Assembly: GCF_023856365.1 (NCBI RefSeq)
Contig: NC_064545.1
Location: 124,001-188,000 of the forward strand
Direction of reading: 5' to 3'
Length of the DNA: 64,000 nt
Source of the DNA: Brienomyrus brachyistius
Lineage: Eukaryota > Chordata > Actinopteri > Osteoglossiformes > Mormyridae
A program made the position numbers and the translations under genes. This document shows positions 24,601 to 34,775 of this stretch, piece by piece. The notes under the pieces are model-generated. The model made no database searches, had not been told where the DNA came from, and worked only from the letters and a program-made list of their open reading frames with translations. The number at the start of each line of letters is the position of its first letter. Within the stretch, counting starts at the first letter, position 1.

Positions 24601-25889
24601 CTACACCCAGAAGTGGGCGGGTCTCAGAGTCTGGTGGACAGAGTCAGAGAAAAAAATATTCCTTTGGGTAAGAAATGACCACCTGTGCTCATGCTGGCCA
24701 ATCACACTGAAGCATTAGACAGTGCATATGTCAAACCTTGATACAATCATATGGTGTTACTAAGTTTCTTTCAGTAAATGTGAAAATTACACTGTGAATC
24801 TTCTGTGAAACATATTTTTTGCTTATGATATGCTGAAATCTGCAGGCTTTTAATTTCAAAGTAATCATTTATAGGACCTGAGAGTTGCACTCAATGGCCA
24901 CTATTAGGAAACCCCAGACAGAAGCAGATAGCTCCCAGTTTTTCCCCCTGAGGGTTTTTCAGGGTAGACAAGTTAGGATTTGCTGAATACTTTTCTGCGC
25001 ACCGCACTTCCTGTTAGCTTTGACAAGTCTAGTTATTTTCCTCTGACCACTTACTGACGAGTTGCTTTTTCTCCCACAGAGCCGCCACTGACTGGATGTT
25101 TTTTTGCGTATCACACTATAATCCGTACACTCTAAACGCTGTACTGTGTTAAAATAGGAGGGGTTGTTTGTGAGATGCTGCAACCTGTTTTTGGCACTAA
25201 TAATCGCACCACATTGACAGTTGTTTAGGTCATGCATAATAGCTGTTGTAATTCTTAGCCAAACATTTTATGACCCTCTTGACCCTCTCTGCTTGCTGTA
25301 TATGTTCAGTTGCAGCCACCTGGGTTGATGTTTGGAAGGTCAGGCGGTTTGCATTAGCAAGCAGGTCGCCGAGTATATGAGCCTTTCTGAAGTCCACTGT
25401 ACCCTTCAAATTAACAGTTTACCACATCCAGTATCTTAACCACAGTCCTCTGATCCTTTTCTTTTTCCTTTGCAGAGCTGTGCTTAACGTCCAATGTCAA
25501 GGGTCAGACTGTAGATTCCTACCAGAAGCATCACTTCCCATACTGGTATCAGCTGGGACATCCCTGCGTGCTCTGTGTGAGTTACGGAGTTGTCAGCGTC
25601 TTTGTGTTTCTCATATATGTATAAAAATTTGACTGAAACCCCGTCCCTCTAGACGGATGATAAGGGCGTGTTCAGCACCACCCTCTCCATGGAGTACCAG
25701 CTAGCGGCATCCACATTCGGCCTTGACCGCGAGGCAGTGTGGGCGCTCTCCCAGCAGGCCATTGGCTGCAGCTTCACCACAGACGCCGTCAAGCAGCGGC
25801 TGCAACAGAGGTGGGCGCTGCTCCTGCCTGATCTCTTCTCGAAATCCAGCTGCCTTCACCAAGAGCCCACGGTCCTTCACGCATGCTAA
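21657..25889 (+). CDS. adal: Adenosine deaminase-like protein (N6-methyl-AMP deaminase), ten exons
   Basis: ADAL/MAPDA is a cytosolic zinc amidohydrolase that converts N6-methyl-AMP to IMP and methylamine, clearing products of m6A-RNA decay. Coding exons are 21657-21701, 21924-22054, 22224-22284, 22420-22507, 23140-23221, 23298-23424, 23527-23607, 24529-24667, 25476-25576 and 25653-25889. All have GT-AG borders and compatible phases and give 363 residues (human about 355). The expected metal and active-site motifs are present: ELHAHLNGS (16-24, zinc histidines 18 and 20), LSGDP (173-177), LALHMSE (199-205, H202), RIGHGT (223-228, H226) and TDDK (286-289, D287 and D288). The exon 2 donor is GTGCGT at 22055, which is the choice that restores the LDECFQVFK reading. 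The gene appears intact and functional. It is convergent with LARP6. Confidence 0.96.
22952..23031. mobile_element. Tiny hairpin element in ADAL intron 4
   Basis: The left arm, 22952-22972, has the core GTGACCCGTCGTCACGAA. The right arm, 23011-23031, has the inverse of GTGACCCGTCGCCACGAA. The arms match at 19 of 21 positions and flank about 38 bp. The element is only about 80 bp long and has no coding capacity. Confidence 0.5.
23980..24340 (+). mobile_element. tRNA-derived SINE, full-length copy, in ADAL intron 7
   Basis: The head is tRNA-like, with A-box-type sequence (GTGGTGCAGTGGTTAGCAC) and B box GGGTTCGAGTC. The body includes CCCCACAGTCCAAAAACATG, and the tail is (GGAT)n. It is flanked by a perfect 10-bp target duplication, ATAAAATAAT (23970-23979 and 24341-24350), which indicates a fairly recent insertion. 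Confidence 0.85.
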
Positions 25890-26052
25890 CAGGGACTGAA
25901 CTAGCATTTTTATTGGGCCACACCTTATGCATGGTAACCGTTATGACTTTTATATGTTTATTCATTGTCACTGCTCATGTTGCACTGGGAAAATGAGCCT
26001 ATCACAATTAGGGAAAAAAGTTTAGCAAAGTAGCTCATTTGGCATCTGCTTT

Positions 26053-26058
26053 AATAAA
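26053..26058 (+). terminator. Probable ADAL poly(A) signal
   Basis: AATAAA lies 164 bases after the ADAL stop codon. Confidence 0.5.
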
Positions 26059-27243
26059 TAAGTCTGTCAGACTTGACGTGTTACAGCTTCTCTGTTTACC
26101 ATGTTCAGAGTCACAAAAAAAGGGTTAGTAAGTAAATCTTTTATGTGAAAGAATTTCAAAGGTGTCTGCTGAAATACTCTGGTATAAACCTGTGTTAACC
26201 CAGTCCTGTCATTTAGAAACAAAAAAAAAAGCAGCTACACTGGGAAGATACAAATGTTTAGCACTATTCTCGAAGCGATGTAGCTTTCTACAAACTGTAC
26301 TGCAAAAATCTCTTTGGTTAGCTCATCTCTGAATAGCAACATCTAAACTGAGGTAGGTTTCTCAAAAGCTCCCCTTTGCAACATATATAGGTGAAACAGT
26401 CCAGTTGCATGTTAACATTAGTAACTTGCGTAGTTGGTATCGCAAAGCAGGATTTCTTGCTTAGACTGAACTTGTCAGATTTAAAGGTACCCCAGTTTGA
26501 ATGGAGGCCCATTGACCCATGTCAGGCTGATTATACAGACCTTCCTGCTCGACCAGTAAGTGGTTGTCTTACCCATTCTCCCATACTGTACCTTAATGGT
26601 AAAATATTTTGGTGCCTATTTGGTTCCATGTTACTGTTCGGAAGAGACATGACCACAAATGATCTGCCATTTGTTTATTTTGTACAAGGGTAAACAATAT
26701 TTACCACTCAAGTACCACTGACCCTGCCCCCCCCCCTTGCTACAACAGCACTCACCACCCAAAAACATCCTCCCGCCAAGCTTCATTTCCATTACTGTAC
26801 TGCCAACACAAACTATCACAGAACTGATCTACATCTGCATAGATACCAAAAGGAGATGCATGGCCATTGTTCAGAGAATTCACAACACAGAAGGCCAACG
26901 TGGTAACGCCACAGGCCCTTAGCACAGTGAGCTACTGGTCTACGTTTAACACATGTATGAGTCTGACAACAGGATCTGCACACACAATGAGTCTCCATCT
27001 TCCTGGAGCTTTAAAAAGCCATTCATCATTCCACCCATCTCAGTCTTTAAGATGCTAATGGAAGAAGTGCATCATGTGATTTTTGAATTTGAGACCATTG
27101 TACGATTTCATGGAAATCGGCTCTCGTTTCTTGTGTAACACAGTAGCTTGCATGGAGTCACATTAGCCATATAAACAAAATTATAGCATAAACTGGCTAG
27201 TACCAATCTGGAAGTTGGTGGTTGATGTGCTGGTCACTCCAGT
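26059..27243. other. ADAL-LARP6 convergent spacer including LARP6 3' UTR
   Basis: There is no coding exon. The region separates two genes transcribed toward each other. The LARP6 3' UTR probably extends from 27243 down to the reverse-strand AATAAA at 26674-26679. Confidence 0.5.
26674..26679 (-). terminator. Probable LARP6 poly(A) signal
   Basis: TTTATT on the plus strand is AATAAA on the minus strand, about 565 bases after the LARP6 stop codon. Confidence 0.35.
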
Positions 27244-30026
27244 TCACGTTTGTGTTCCTGCAGCTTTGCCCCTCTCCTCCATGGTAGCACAGTGGAAGCC
27301 GCGAGTTCCATCGGGCCCACGGGGCAGTCGTAGAACACCCAAGGGCAGTCCATCTGCGTTCTGGATCTTGCGCCCAAGCATGGGGCTGCCCACTGGGCTG
27401 CTCTCCTGGGAGGCAACTTGGCGTCGCCGCTGTACCCAGGGGCTACCCGAGGGAGTCAGGCTGCTGTCGGAGGAGTAGTCTGCCCTGCGCTGGCCAGACT
27501 CGGGGCTCAGTCGGCCCTCGCTGGCCAGAGGTGACTTGCAAGGGTGTGGAGACTTGCGTAGGGAACTTGGGCTGGCACGGGGACTTGACCAGGGGCTGGA
27601 CCATGGGGACACTGCTGGGCTCAGGTGGTTGTTCTGGTGGTAGCAGGAACCCGCTGCTGGGGGGCTCAGTTTATTCTTCGGCTGGACTTTGCGGCTGAAG
27701 CGAGGGGAGGTGGGATTGCTTTCCGTTTCAGAGGAGCTACACGCAGAATCCTCTGCCTGATACTGCAGCTCCCGCACACGGCTGTTCAAGGAGCGGCTCT
27801 TTGACGTCCCATTGGCCTCCTGTGGTTTGTCCTTGGGCAGCTTCTTCTTGGGTGGCTTGGTACCAATCAGGATGACCTTCACGCCGAGTGGGCCAGCCAC
27901 TCCATCCCCACAACCCATAGCCTCACTGGCTTTGATCGCGGCTTCCACCTCCTCGAACTCCACGATGGCGCACTCCTCAGTGCTGAGCTGCGTGTAGCGG
28001 CCACTCAGCTTCTTCAGGTCCACGGGCAGATCCTTCCCAGGCTTCAGCACCCGCACAGAAGCTATGGAGCCATACGCCCCAAAGGCCTTGAGCAGGAGCT
28101 CCATGAGATATTCTTGCTGCGTTGAACCAGCTCCCACTCCATCTCCCTCACCCGAGCTGCCCTGTAAGGCCAGGCCCAGCTCCGGCCAACGCTGCAGCTC
28201 ACTAAGCAGCAGCATGCGGCTCGGCAGACTCTCGCTGGCAAACACGGGGACGGCAGAGCGCCGCCGCACCTTGCGCCCCTCCTCGTTCAGCTCCAGCACG
28301 GTGGACTGGCGCAGTGCGCAGGCTGTCGTCCGCCAGTCTCGAGTTAAGTGCTTCACCTGGCAATAATCAAAAGATCAGAGATCATTCAAGGCTCCAATTT
28401 GGTAATTTAAGTGCTCATTCCAGATTCATACCATTATTAAAAAGCTACTCAATGGCAAAAGTACATTAGATTTGCTTTAGGTTCCACCACTATTGTTGTA
28501 CAAGATGTTCTAGCTTTTCCCCCCCATTGTGCCCAAATAATTCTGCTTCAGTCCCATGACAATGAGCCAAGACCACATTTTCACATACAATGTAGGCAGT
28601 ACCAAGTTTAAAACCCTGGCACAGCTAAAGTTGGACTACAGAAATGCACTGATGTACATTAACTATTATGCAATTCTGTACCTTGGTACTGTAGACTTAG
28701 AACCCTAATTGGCCTGGGGGGGTTGAGGGATTCACCTATCATTTTGGGGCTGTGAATGGTTTGGGAACCCATGATGTAAATATGCAGACGCTGGGTACCT
28801 TCTTGAAGGATGTGAGCAACTTTATGCTAACATAGCCCAGCTTGTTCCGCCGGATGTGCTTGAGCAGGAAGGCGTCATGCTCGAGGTTCTCGTCGGACAG
28901 GTAGTACTCGATCTGGGCCACCAGCTTCTGGGAGAGCTCGGGGTGTGGTGGCTGCCAGCTCTCCTCCTCAGCTTCCCCACCACTTGTTCCTGCTCCGCTG
29001 AGTAAAAAGGACAGTTTCACCCATTGTATTTGTTACTCATGCCCACTGTTACAAAGCCAAGCTGTTGTATATATGCAACTGGACTAAAGTGTTTCTGTAT
29101 TGGAACTGAAGAAATCTTCAGATGTTATTCAACGCAACTTGCAGCTACCAATCTCTGAAGATGGATTGGTGGAAAGTCAGGGCTACCAAAACTACTTGAT
29201 ATAAGTTGCAGTATCACTCCATTAGCATACCAGCAATTTGGTTACAAGCAGCAAAAAGAATCTAGTGTCACTGCAATCCTGACAGTCAACTCCCCAAACA
29301 GCACAGCATAAAGGGTGCTGCAATAGTGCCTGTCCATTAAGGAATTGCAGATACCTTACCGATAACTGCAGATAACTGATTGCAAGCTGTTTTTTTTTAA
29401 TAAAAGTGCTCACGAATGAAAACTGGCATTGGTGAAGGTAACACCTCCAGGAGTAAATCAGGGAACGTTCCATTTTACCCGAATTCCATAATGAAAAACC
29501 AAAAGCCATTAGTAAGTGGAACAGCGGAGTTTTAGTGATCTCTGTCTAGGCTAATCGACTTTAAAGAATAACCCAAACATTCGTATGGTTAACTGCACAA
29601 AAGTAGTAAAGCAAAACACGTATGACGCTGGATCATATCGGCAACAGGTCTAGGTAAAGAAGCCGTTCCCGAATTGACACGCCGCTAGAATGACCTGCGT
29701 CAGTGACGCGAAGGTGACAATACAAGGGCGTGCTGGTGATATGACACGATATGAGGTCACGTCACATCTTCTTAATATTAAGGAATGTTACAATATAGCT
29801 CCATTAAAAACGTTTAGAAATGTAAACACGGATTTAAATATACTTGTAATAAAATTAGTTACCTTGATTTTTCCCGTCTTCCAGTGTCGTCTTCACTACA
29901 ACTGCCACCGTAGAAATTCAGAGAGTTTGAAGGCATCTCCGTAGCGGGCTCCTCGTCTTCTGCTTCCTGGATGGCCACGGTTATGGTCACCTGGGTCCCG
30001 ATCTCCTGTTGCTGTTGGTCCACCAT
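27244..30026 (-). CDS. larp6: La-related protein 6 (LARP6), three coding exons
   Basis: LARP6 binds the 5' stem-loop of type I collagen mRNAs and other transcripts to control their translation and localisation. Coding exons in transcript order are 30026-29863, 28997-28799 and 28356-27244, with minus-strand GT-AG borders and consistent phases. They give 491 residues, the length I recall for human LARP6. The La motif spans roughly residues 70-150 and includes IEYYLSDENLEHDAFLLKH and RRNKLGYVSIKLLTSFKK. The RRM spans about 165-270 with ECAIVEFEEVEAAIKASE. A Ser/Pro-rich tail (RASPSSLRKSP, DYSSDSSLTPSGSPW) leads to the C-terminal SUZ-C-like motif GLPLGVLRLPRGPDGTRGF. The ATG at 30026 (ATCATGG context) was chosen because it gives the family length, but the frame stays open for 176 more codons upstream. 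Teleosts have several larp6 genes; the exact paralogue is not resolved. Confidence 0.95.
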
Positions 30027-31200
30027 GATCTCTTCAGCTAACGCCAGCTTAGTTGAATCCAGTGTTGCTTCAACGTGAGCTGCCAATGCCTTCGGAGCGC
30101 TCACGCTGGGAAATGACCGGTCTTCTTCCAGAATGTTTACTTCCTCCCCTTCAGAAATGTTGACAATGGGATCTATGGCCGCGTTGGTCACCGGTTCCCC
30201 AGTACCGTGGGTCTCAGGGGTGCGCAGCGCCCTACGCTGTTGGCACCAATGCCGGTGTAGAGCGAAGGGGAGCCCAGAGACGCGCGCCACGGCTTTCCAC
30301 AGTTCCCAGACCCTGCCCCACTGCAGCCAGTGGAGCGACGAGGAAGAGCAGCCCTGAACAGAAGATGGGCTGATGTCTTGCGTTTGTACTTCCTGATGTG
30401 CGAGGAGAGTCCGCTGTCTGAGACGAGCCCTGGGATTGGGCCATAGCGTCTTTCCGCACGCATCCCCAACCCACCAGCAGAAACCGAGCTGAAGCCAGGG
30501 GGGAGGCAAAAGCAAGGAGAGGCAGCGGAGAAATGCTTTTATCAATGCGTTCATTTCTTACACGCTGTATTTGTGCTAAATGTTTACATTTATAAAGAAA
30601 AAGAACCACCACCTGACGTGTGTGTGTTTCCGATGAGAGACACGATTTTTTTTTACTGCAAGTGTTTAAAAACTGTCGGTAATCAGGGAAGGACGCTTTG
30701 CCAATTAGTAGGGTCAATCACTAATAGCTTTTTAGACTTCGGATAATTGGATAACAACCTCCTACGTGCATATCGAATGATTTTACAGTGTAGGTACTTT
30801 ATCATAAATTGCTCATAGCACAAATTAATTGAATTTATAATCATGTGCATCGCAAGTCAGGGTAGTTTAAAATGATTTTCGGCGTGTGTTTTTTTTTTTT
30901 GGTCAGCTGCATTTTTAATGTTTCACTTTTAATATTTAGTAAGCATCCAATTTTTATCATTCTGAGCAGCCGCTATTTTAATGGTCTTTGTTGGTAAATC
31001 ACACATCGCTGGTGCCTTTGTCCAAGCAAAGGCTGGTCCGTCGCCTCCTCCCCTTTGGCAGCAATCAGCCAGCCGACTGAGTGACTCACTCCCCGCACCG
31101 CAGGGCGCTGCCTTGGCGGCGCGCCGCATTGTGCTTGGCAGCGGACGCAGGAGCGCCTCTGCGCTGAGCCAGCAGCGGACGCCTGGGATGGACACGGTAA
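30027..31200. promoter_or_regulatory. LARP6 5' region and CpG-rich, possibly bidirectional promoter
   Basis: The stretch 30990-31196 is rich in CG, for example GGCGGCGCGCCGC near 31113. It lies about 1 kb upstream of the LARP6 start, where human LARP6 and LRRC49 sit head to head. On the plus strand an ATG at 31188 (CTGGGATGGACACG) is followed at once by a GTAATT splice donor at 31197, so it could be a three-codon first exon of a plus-strand transcript. That assignment is inference. Confidence 0.45.
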
Positions 31201-31670
31201 TTCCCCTGTAGTCTCCCGAAAAAGGCCCGAGAGTGCTGTTTTTACGCCCTCGAGCTTACGATGTGGTGTGAGGTGTGCGAAAGCAGCACTTAGGGACGGC
31301 TCAGACGGTAATGACACATGCGAGGGGTGAGGACCTAGACATCTTCTGAAGGTTGACGCTGCACCTGAAGAAACCTGCACATGCATTGCCTCTGATTCAG
31401 CGTTTCTCCCTAGAAATGTGTCATCCCTTCACCTTATGTGTATAGTGTATATAATTCTCATCCAGTGACTTCCCATCTACTGCTTCGAAACAAACCTACA
31501 CTTCGCACGTAATCATTTCCCTCCCCTAAAACAATGTCCCCTTTTGTACGCTGTGTATATAATACTCATCCAGCACCTTATGTATTTAAAGACATTTAAT
31601 TTACACGTACTTGTATTCGTTGTGTATGTGTGAACACTAAATCAATTGTCTCATTACTTCCCCATCGAGA

Positions 31671-31685
31671 TTATTTATTTATTTA

Positions 31686-31747
<62 letters not shown>
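31671..31747. repeat. (TTTA)n(TA)n compound microsatellite
   Basis: ATTT repeats pass into about 23 TA units and end in TAAA repeats. Confidence 0.95.
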
Positions 31748-31755
<8 letters not shown>

Positions 31756-32214
31756 CAAACAAATAACCCCTGCACTTCTAAAGGAAGTCAAAAGCGTGGT
31801 GATTTTCGTATTAGCCAGTTGTTATATTTTCATACTAGGAATTGTGTGTTTGGGAAGTTTTTAAATGGGGGAGAATATTTACGTTGGAGGGAAAGGGAGC
31901 ATGCGTTGCATGAATATAAACTAGTAGAAACTATATTATACTTCATAAAATGGTCCTTTTACTCAAAATAAGGTAAGTATCAGTGTGTCGTGTGTACCGG
32001 CAAAATAGTTACACGTGAGAACGGTTTGCGGTAACAAACTCCTAACATTCTGGCGCTATTTTTCTTAGGGAAAAATTCACGATGTTTCCAGTATGTTTAA
32101 TCTGTTGGTTTTGTGAAGGTAACCAAAGAAAATATATTGATTCAAAATTCATTTATCCAGAGTCAGTTCAATACTAAATTAGCATGTGATAGAAGGCTCA
32201 CTATAAAGCTTGTT

Positions 32215-32620
32215 TGATTGCATTCATAGATTTTTATGAAACTGAGGTTATCCAAACTGAGGTTATCCAAATGGGGACCTCAAAAGATGTCCCCAAAAGT
32301 AGGGAGATTTCAGGTTTTACTACACTTTGGGGACAATTTGGTCCTCAAATGTGATCAATGTAAACACACAGAGAGAGAGACACACACACACACACACAGT
32401 CGTATAATCATTGAGGACCGCTCATTCATTTCTATGGGAAAAATGCTAATGCTAACTATGATAACCTTAACCCCTATGCAGCCCTAACCTTAACTATACA
32501 TAACCAAACATAGAAATACAAGAATTTTGGCAATTTTAGTTTTTTGATTGCAGTCACAGATTTTTATGAAACTGAGTTTTTGCTTGTGTGGACCAAAGAA
32601 GTGGTCCCCACAATGATAAA
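32215..32620 (+). repeat. Interspersed repeat, plus-strand copy, partly duplicated
   Basis: It shares blocks with the minus-strand copy at 13470-13745, for example GGACCTCAAAAGATGTCCCC and TTTGGGGACAATTTGGTCCT. The segment TTTTTATGAAACTGAG occurs at about 32230 and again at about 32562, which suggests two partial units. A (CA)n stretch interrupts it near 32380. Confidence 0.5.
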
Positions 32621-32676
32621 ATAACATTTTTATCTGTCTCTCTGTCTCACACGCACACAACATAACATAACATTCT

Positions 32677-34775
32677 GAGGGATAGCCAACATGGATTTAG
32701 GGGAAGTAGATCATTTTTAACTAATTTACTTGAGGACTTTGAGGAAGCTTAGATTGATCTACTTAGATTTCCAGAAGACCTTTGTTGTTGTCCCCTACAA
32801 ATGGCTCTTGCTTAAGCTCAAAGCGGCAGGGATTTTAGGAACTATAGCAGCTTGGATCGAAAACTGGTTAACTGACAGGAAGCAACAAGTAGTTATTAGA
32901 GGCCCAATGCCACAGTTCATAGTGGGGTACCGCAGGGTTCACTTTTAGGACCACTATTGTTCCTAATTTACATTAATGATATTGACACGAATTCATACAG
33001 TAAACTGGTTAAATTTGCAGACGATACCAAGGTGGGTGGTGTAGCAGATATTGATCTAGCAGCATAGAGGCTACAACGGGATCTGGATTTAATTAGCGAC
33101 TGGGCTGATACCTGGCAGATGAAATTTAATTTAGTTAAATGTAAGGTAATTCAATTTTATTTATATAATGCTTTTAACAACAGTCATTGTCACAAAGCAC
33201 TTTATATTTAACCGGCCAGAACCCCACCAAGTAAGCCTGAGGCGACAGTGGCAAGGAAAAACTCCCTCTAGCAGGAAGAAACCTTGAGAGGAATCTAGGC
33301 TCGGAAGGGGACCCCATCCTCTTCTGGGTGACCGGGAGCATGAAACTGCATTTATATTGACATTCATTAAAGTTCATATAGTTATAAAGTCCCAGTTGGT
33401 GTCATGTAGTTATCTCCAGGAGTCCAGGTGCAGGTTCACACGGTGTAGAGTCGGCTCAGGATCAGCTCGGAAACGAGAAGATGGAGAAGAGTTATTGCCC
33501 TACACCTAACCTAACCTCCGGCAGGACTAAAGTAACTATGACAGTCTGGCTAAAAGAGAGACCTGGAAGGAAGCACAGACATGAGGGTTTCCAGGGGTTT
33601 TGGCGTCAAGCCAACCTACCGTCAATAGCTTAAGTTATCGGCGAGAGTGGCAGGACGACAGCACCAATCCCCCCTTTCCCCTTTAATCTCAAATGACTAT
33701 GAATCTTCAGATTTCCCATTCACCGTAGAAAAGGGGATTTTACTATCCCAATGACTGGCTAAAAAGGTATATTTTAAGCCCTGACTTAAAAGCAGAGATT
33801 GTGTCTGAGTTCTGAACACTAATAGGAAGTTTATTCCATAGCCGTGGTGCTTTATGAGCAAATGCTCTTCCCCCAAAAGTAACGTTTTTTATTCTGGGTA
33901 TGAATAGAAGACCTGCATCTTGTGATCTAAGTGTACGATTCGGAATGTAGTTGCAAATGAGGTCACTCACATACTGCAGTACAAGACCATTTACAGCTTT
34001 ATAGGTTAAGAGCAGTATTTTGTAGTCGGCAAGAAATCTAACTGGCCATCCATGCAGGGAGCAGAAATATGAAGTACAGATATTTTATGGTTTCCACTGA
34101 AATAAAGGTAGCAAGAAACACACTGAGATCTATGTTGATACTTCCATGTCCCGCTCTCGCCAGTGTGGGGAAGCAAAAAAAAGGCCAATAGGATGTTGGG
34201 TTACATCTCTAGGCGTGTGGAGTTTAAGTCAAGGGAGGTGATGCTACGATTATGTAATTCCTTGGTAAGACCCCACCTTGAATATTGTGTGCAGGTTTGG
34301 TCACCATACCTTAAGAAGGACATTGCTGCCTTGGAAAAGGTGGAACGTAGGACTACGAGAATGATTCCTGGTCTTAGAGGAAGGTCTTATGAGGAGAGGT
34401 TAGCTGAGCTGAATCTGTTTAGCCTCAAGCAAAGGAGACTGAGGTGGGACATGATCCAAGTATATAAGATTCTAACAGGTCTGGATGCTGTTCAGCCAAA
34501 TAGCTATTTCAATATTACTTTAAATATTAGAACTTGTGGCCATAAGTGGAAATTAGCGGGAGAACATTTTAAAACGAATTTGAGGAAGCACTTCTTTACA
34601 CAGCATGTAGTTAGAGTATGGAATAGTCTTCCTGCTAGTGTATCGCAAGCTAAAACCCTGAGTTCCTTTAAATCAGAGCTAGATAAGATTTTAATAACTC
34701 TGAGCTATTGGTTAAGTTCTCCCCAAACGAGCTTGACGGGCCGAACTGAATACATCTCTGCAGCCATCTTTTAAA
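32677..34775 (+). mobile_element. CR1/L2-clade LINE, reverse-transcriptase remnant interrupted by another LINE
   Basis: The fragment 32677-33148 decodes, with frameshifts, to non-LTR reverse-transcriptase segments: [29 protein letters not shown], and LVKFADDTK carrying the catalytic ADD. The fragment 34163-34774 is an open 3' part with KKANRMLGYISRRVEF, LVRPHLEYCVQVWSPYLKKD and VVRVWNSLPASVSQAKTL, typical of the C-terminal end. Between them lies an oppositely oriented LINE, and roughly 100 residues of the host element are missing. It is inactive. Confidence 0.8.
33149..34165 (-). mobile_element. 5'-truncated L2-like LINE inserted in the CR1-like LINE
   Basis: On the minus strand an open segment ending at 33743 contains FGGRAFAHKAPRLWNKLPI and SAFKSGLKIYLF, the usual C-terminal end of L2-type reverse transcriptases. 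A 3' UTR follows with GAAGAAACCTTGAGAGGAAT and the tail TATAAATAAAATTGAATTAC. Tails of this type are very common in teleost LINEs. The 5' part is missing. Confidence 0.65.

Larger units (their letters stand above)
31201..32676. other. Non-coding stretch with microsatellite and interspersed repeat
   Basis: I see no coding exon; in particular, no leucine-rich-repeat exon of LRRC49 was found. It contains the TTTA/TA microsatellite at 31671-31747 and the repeat at 32215-32620. Confidence 0.5.
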
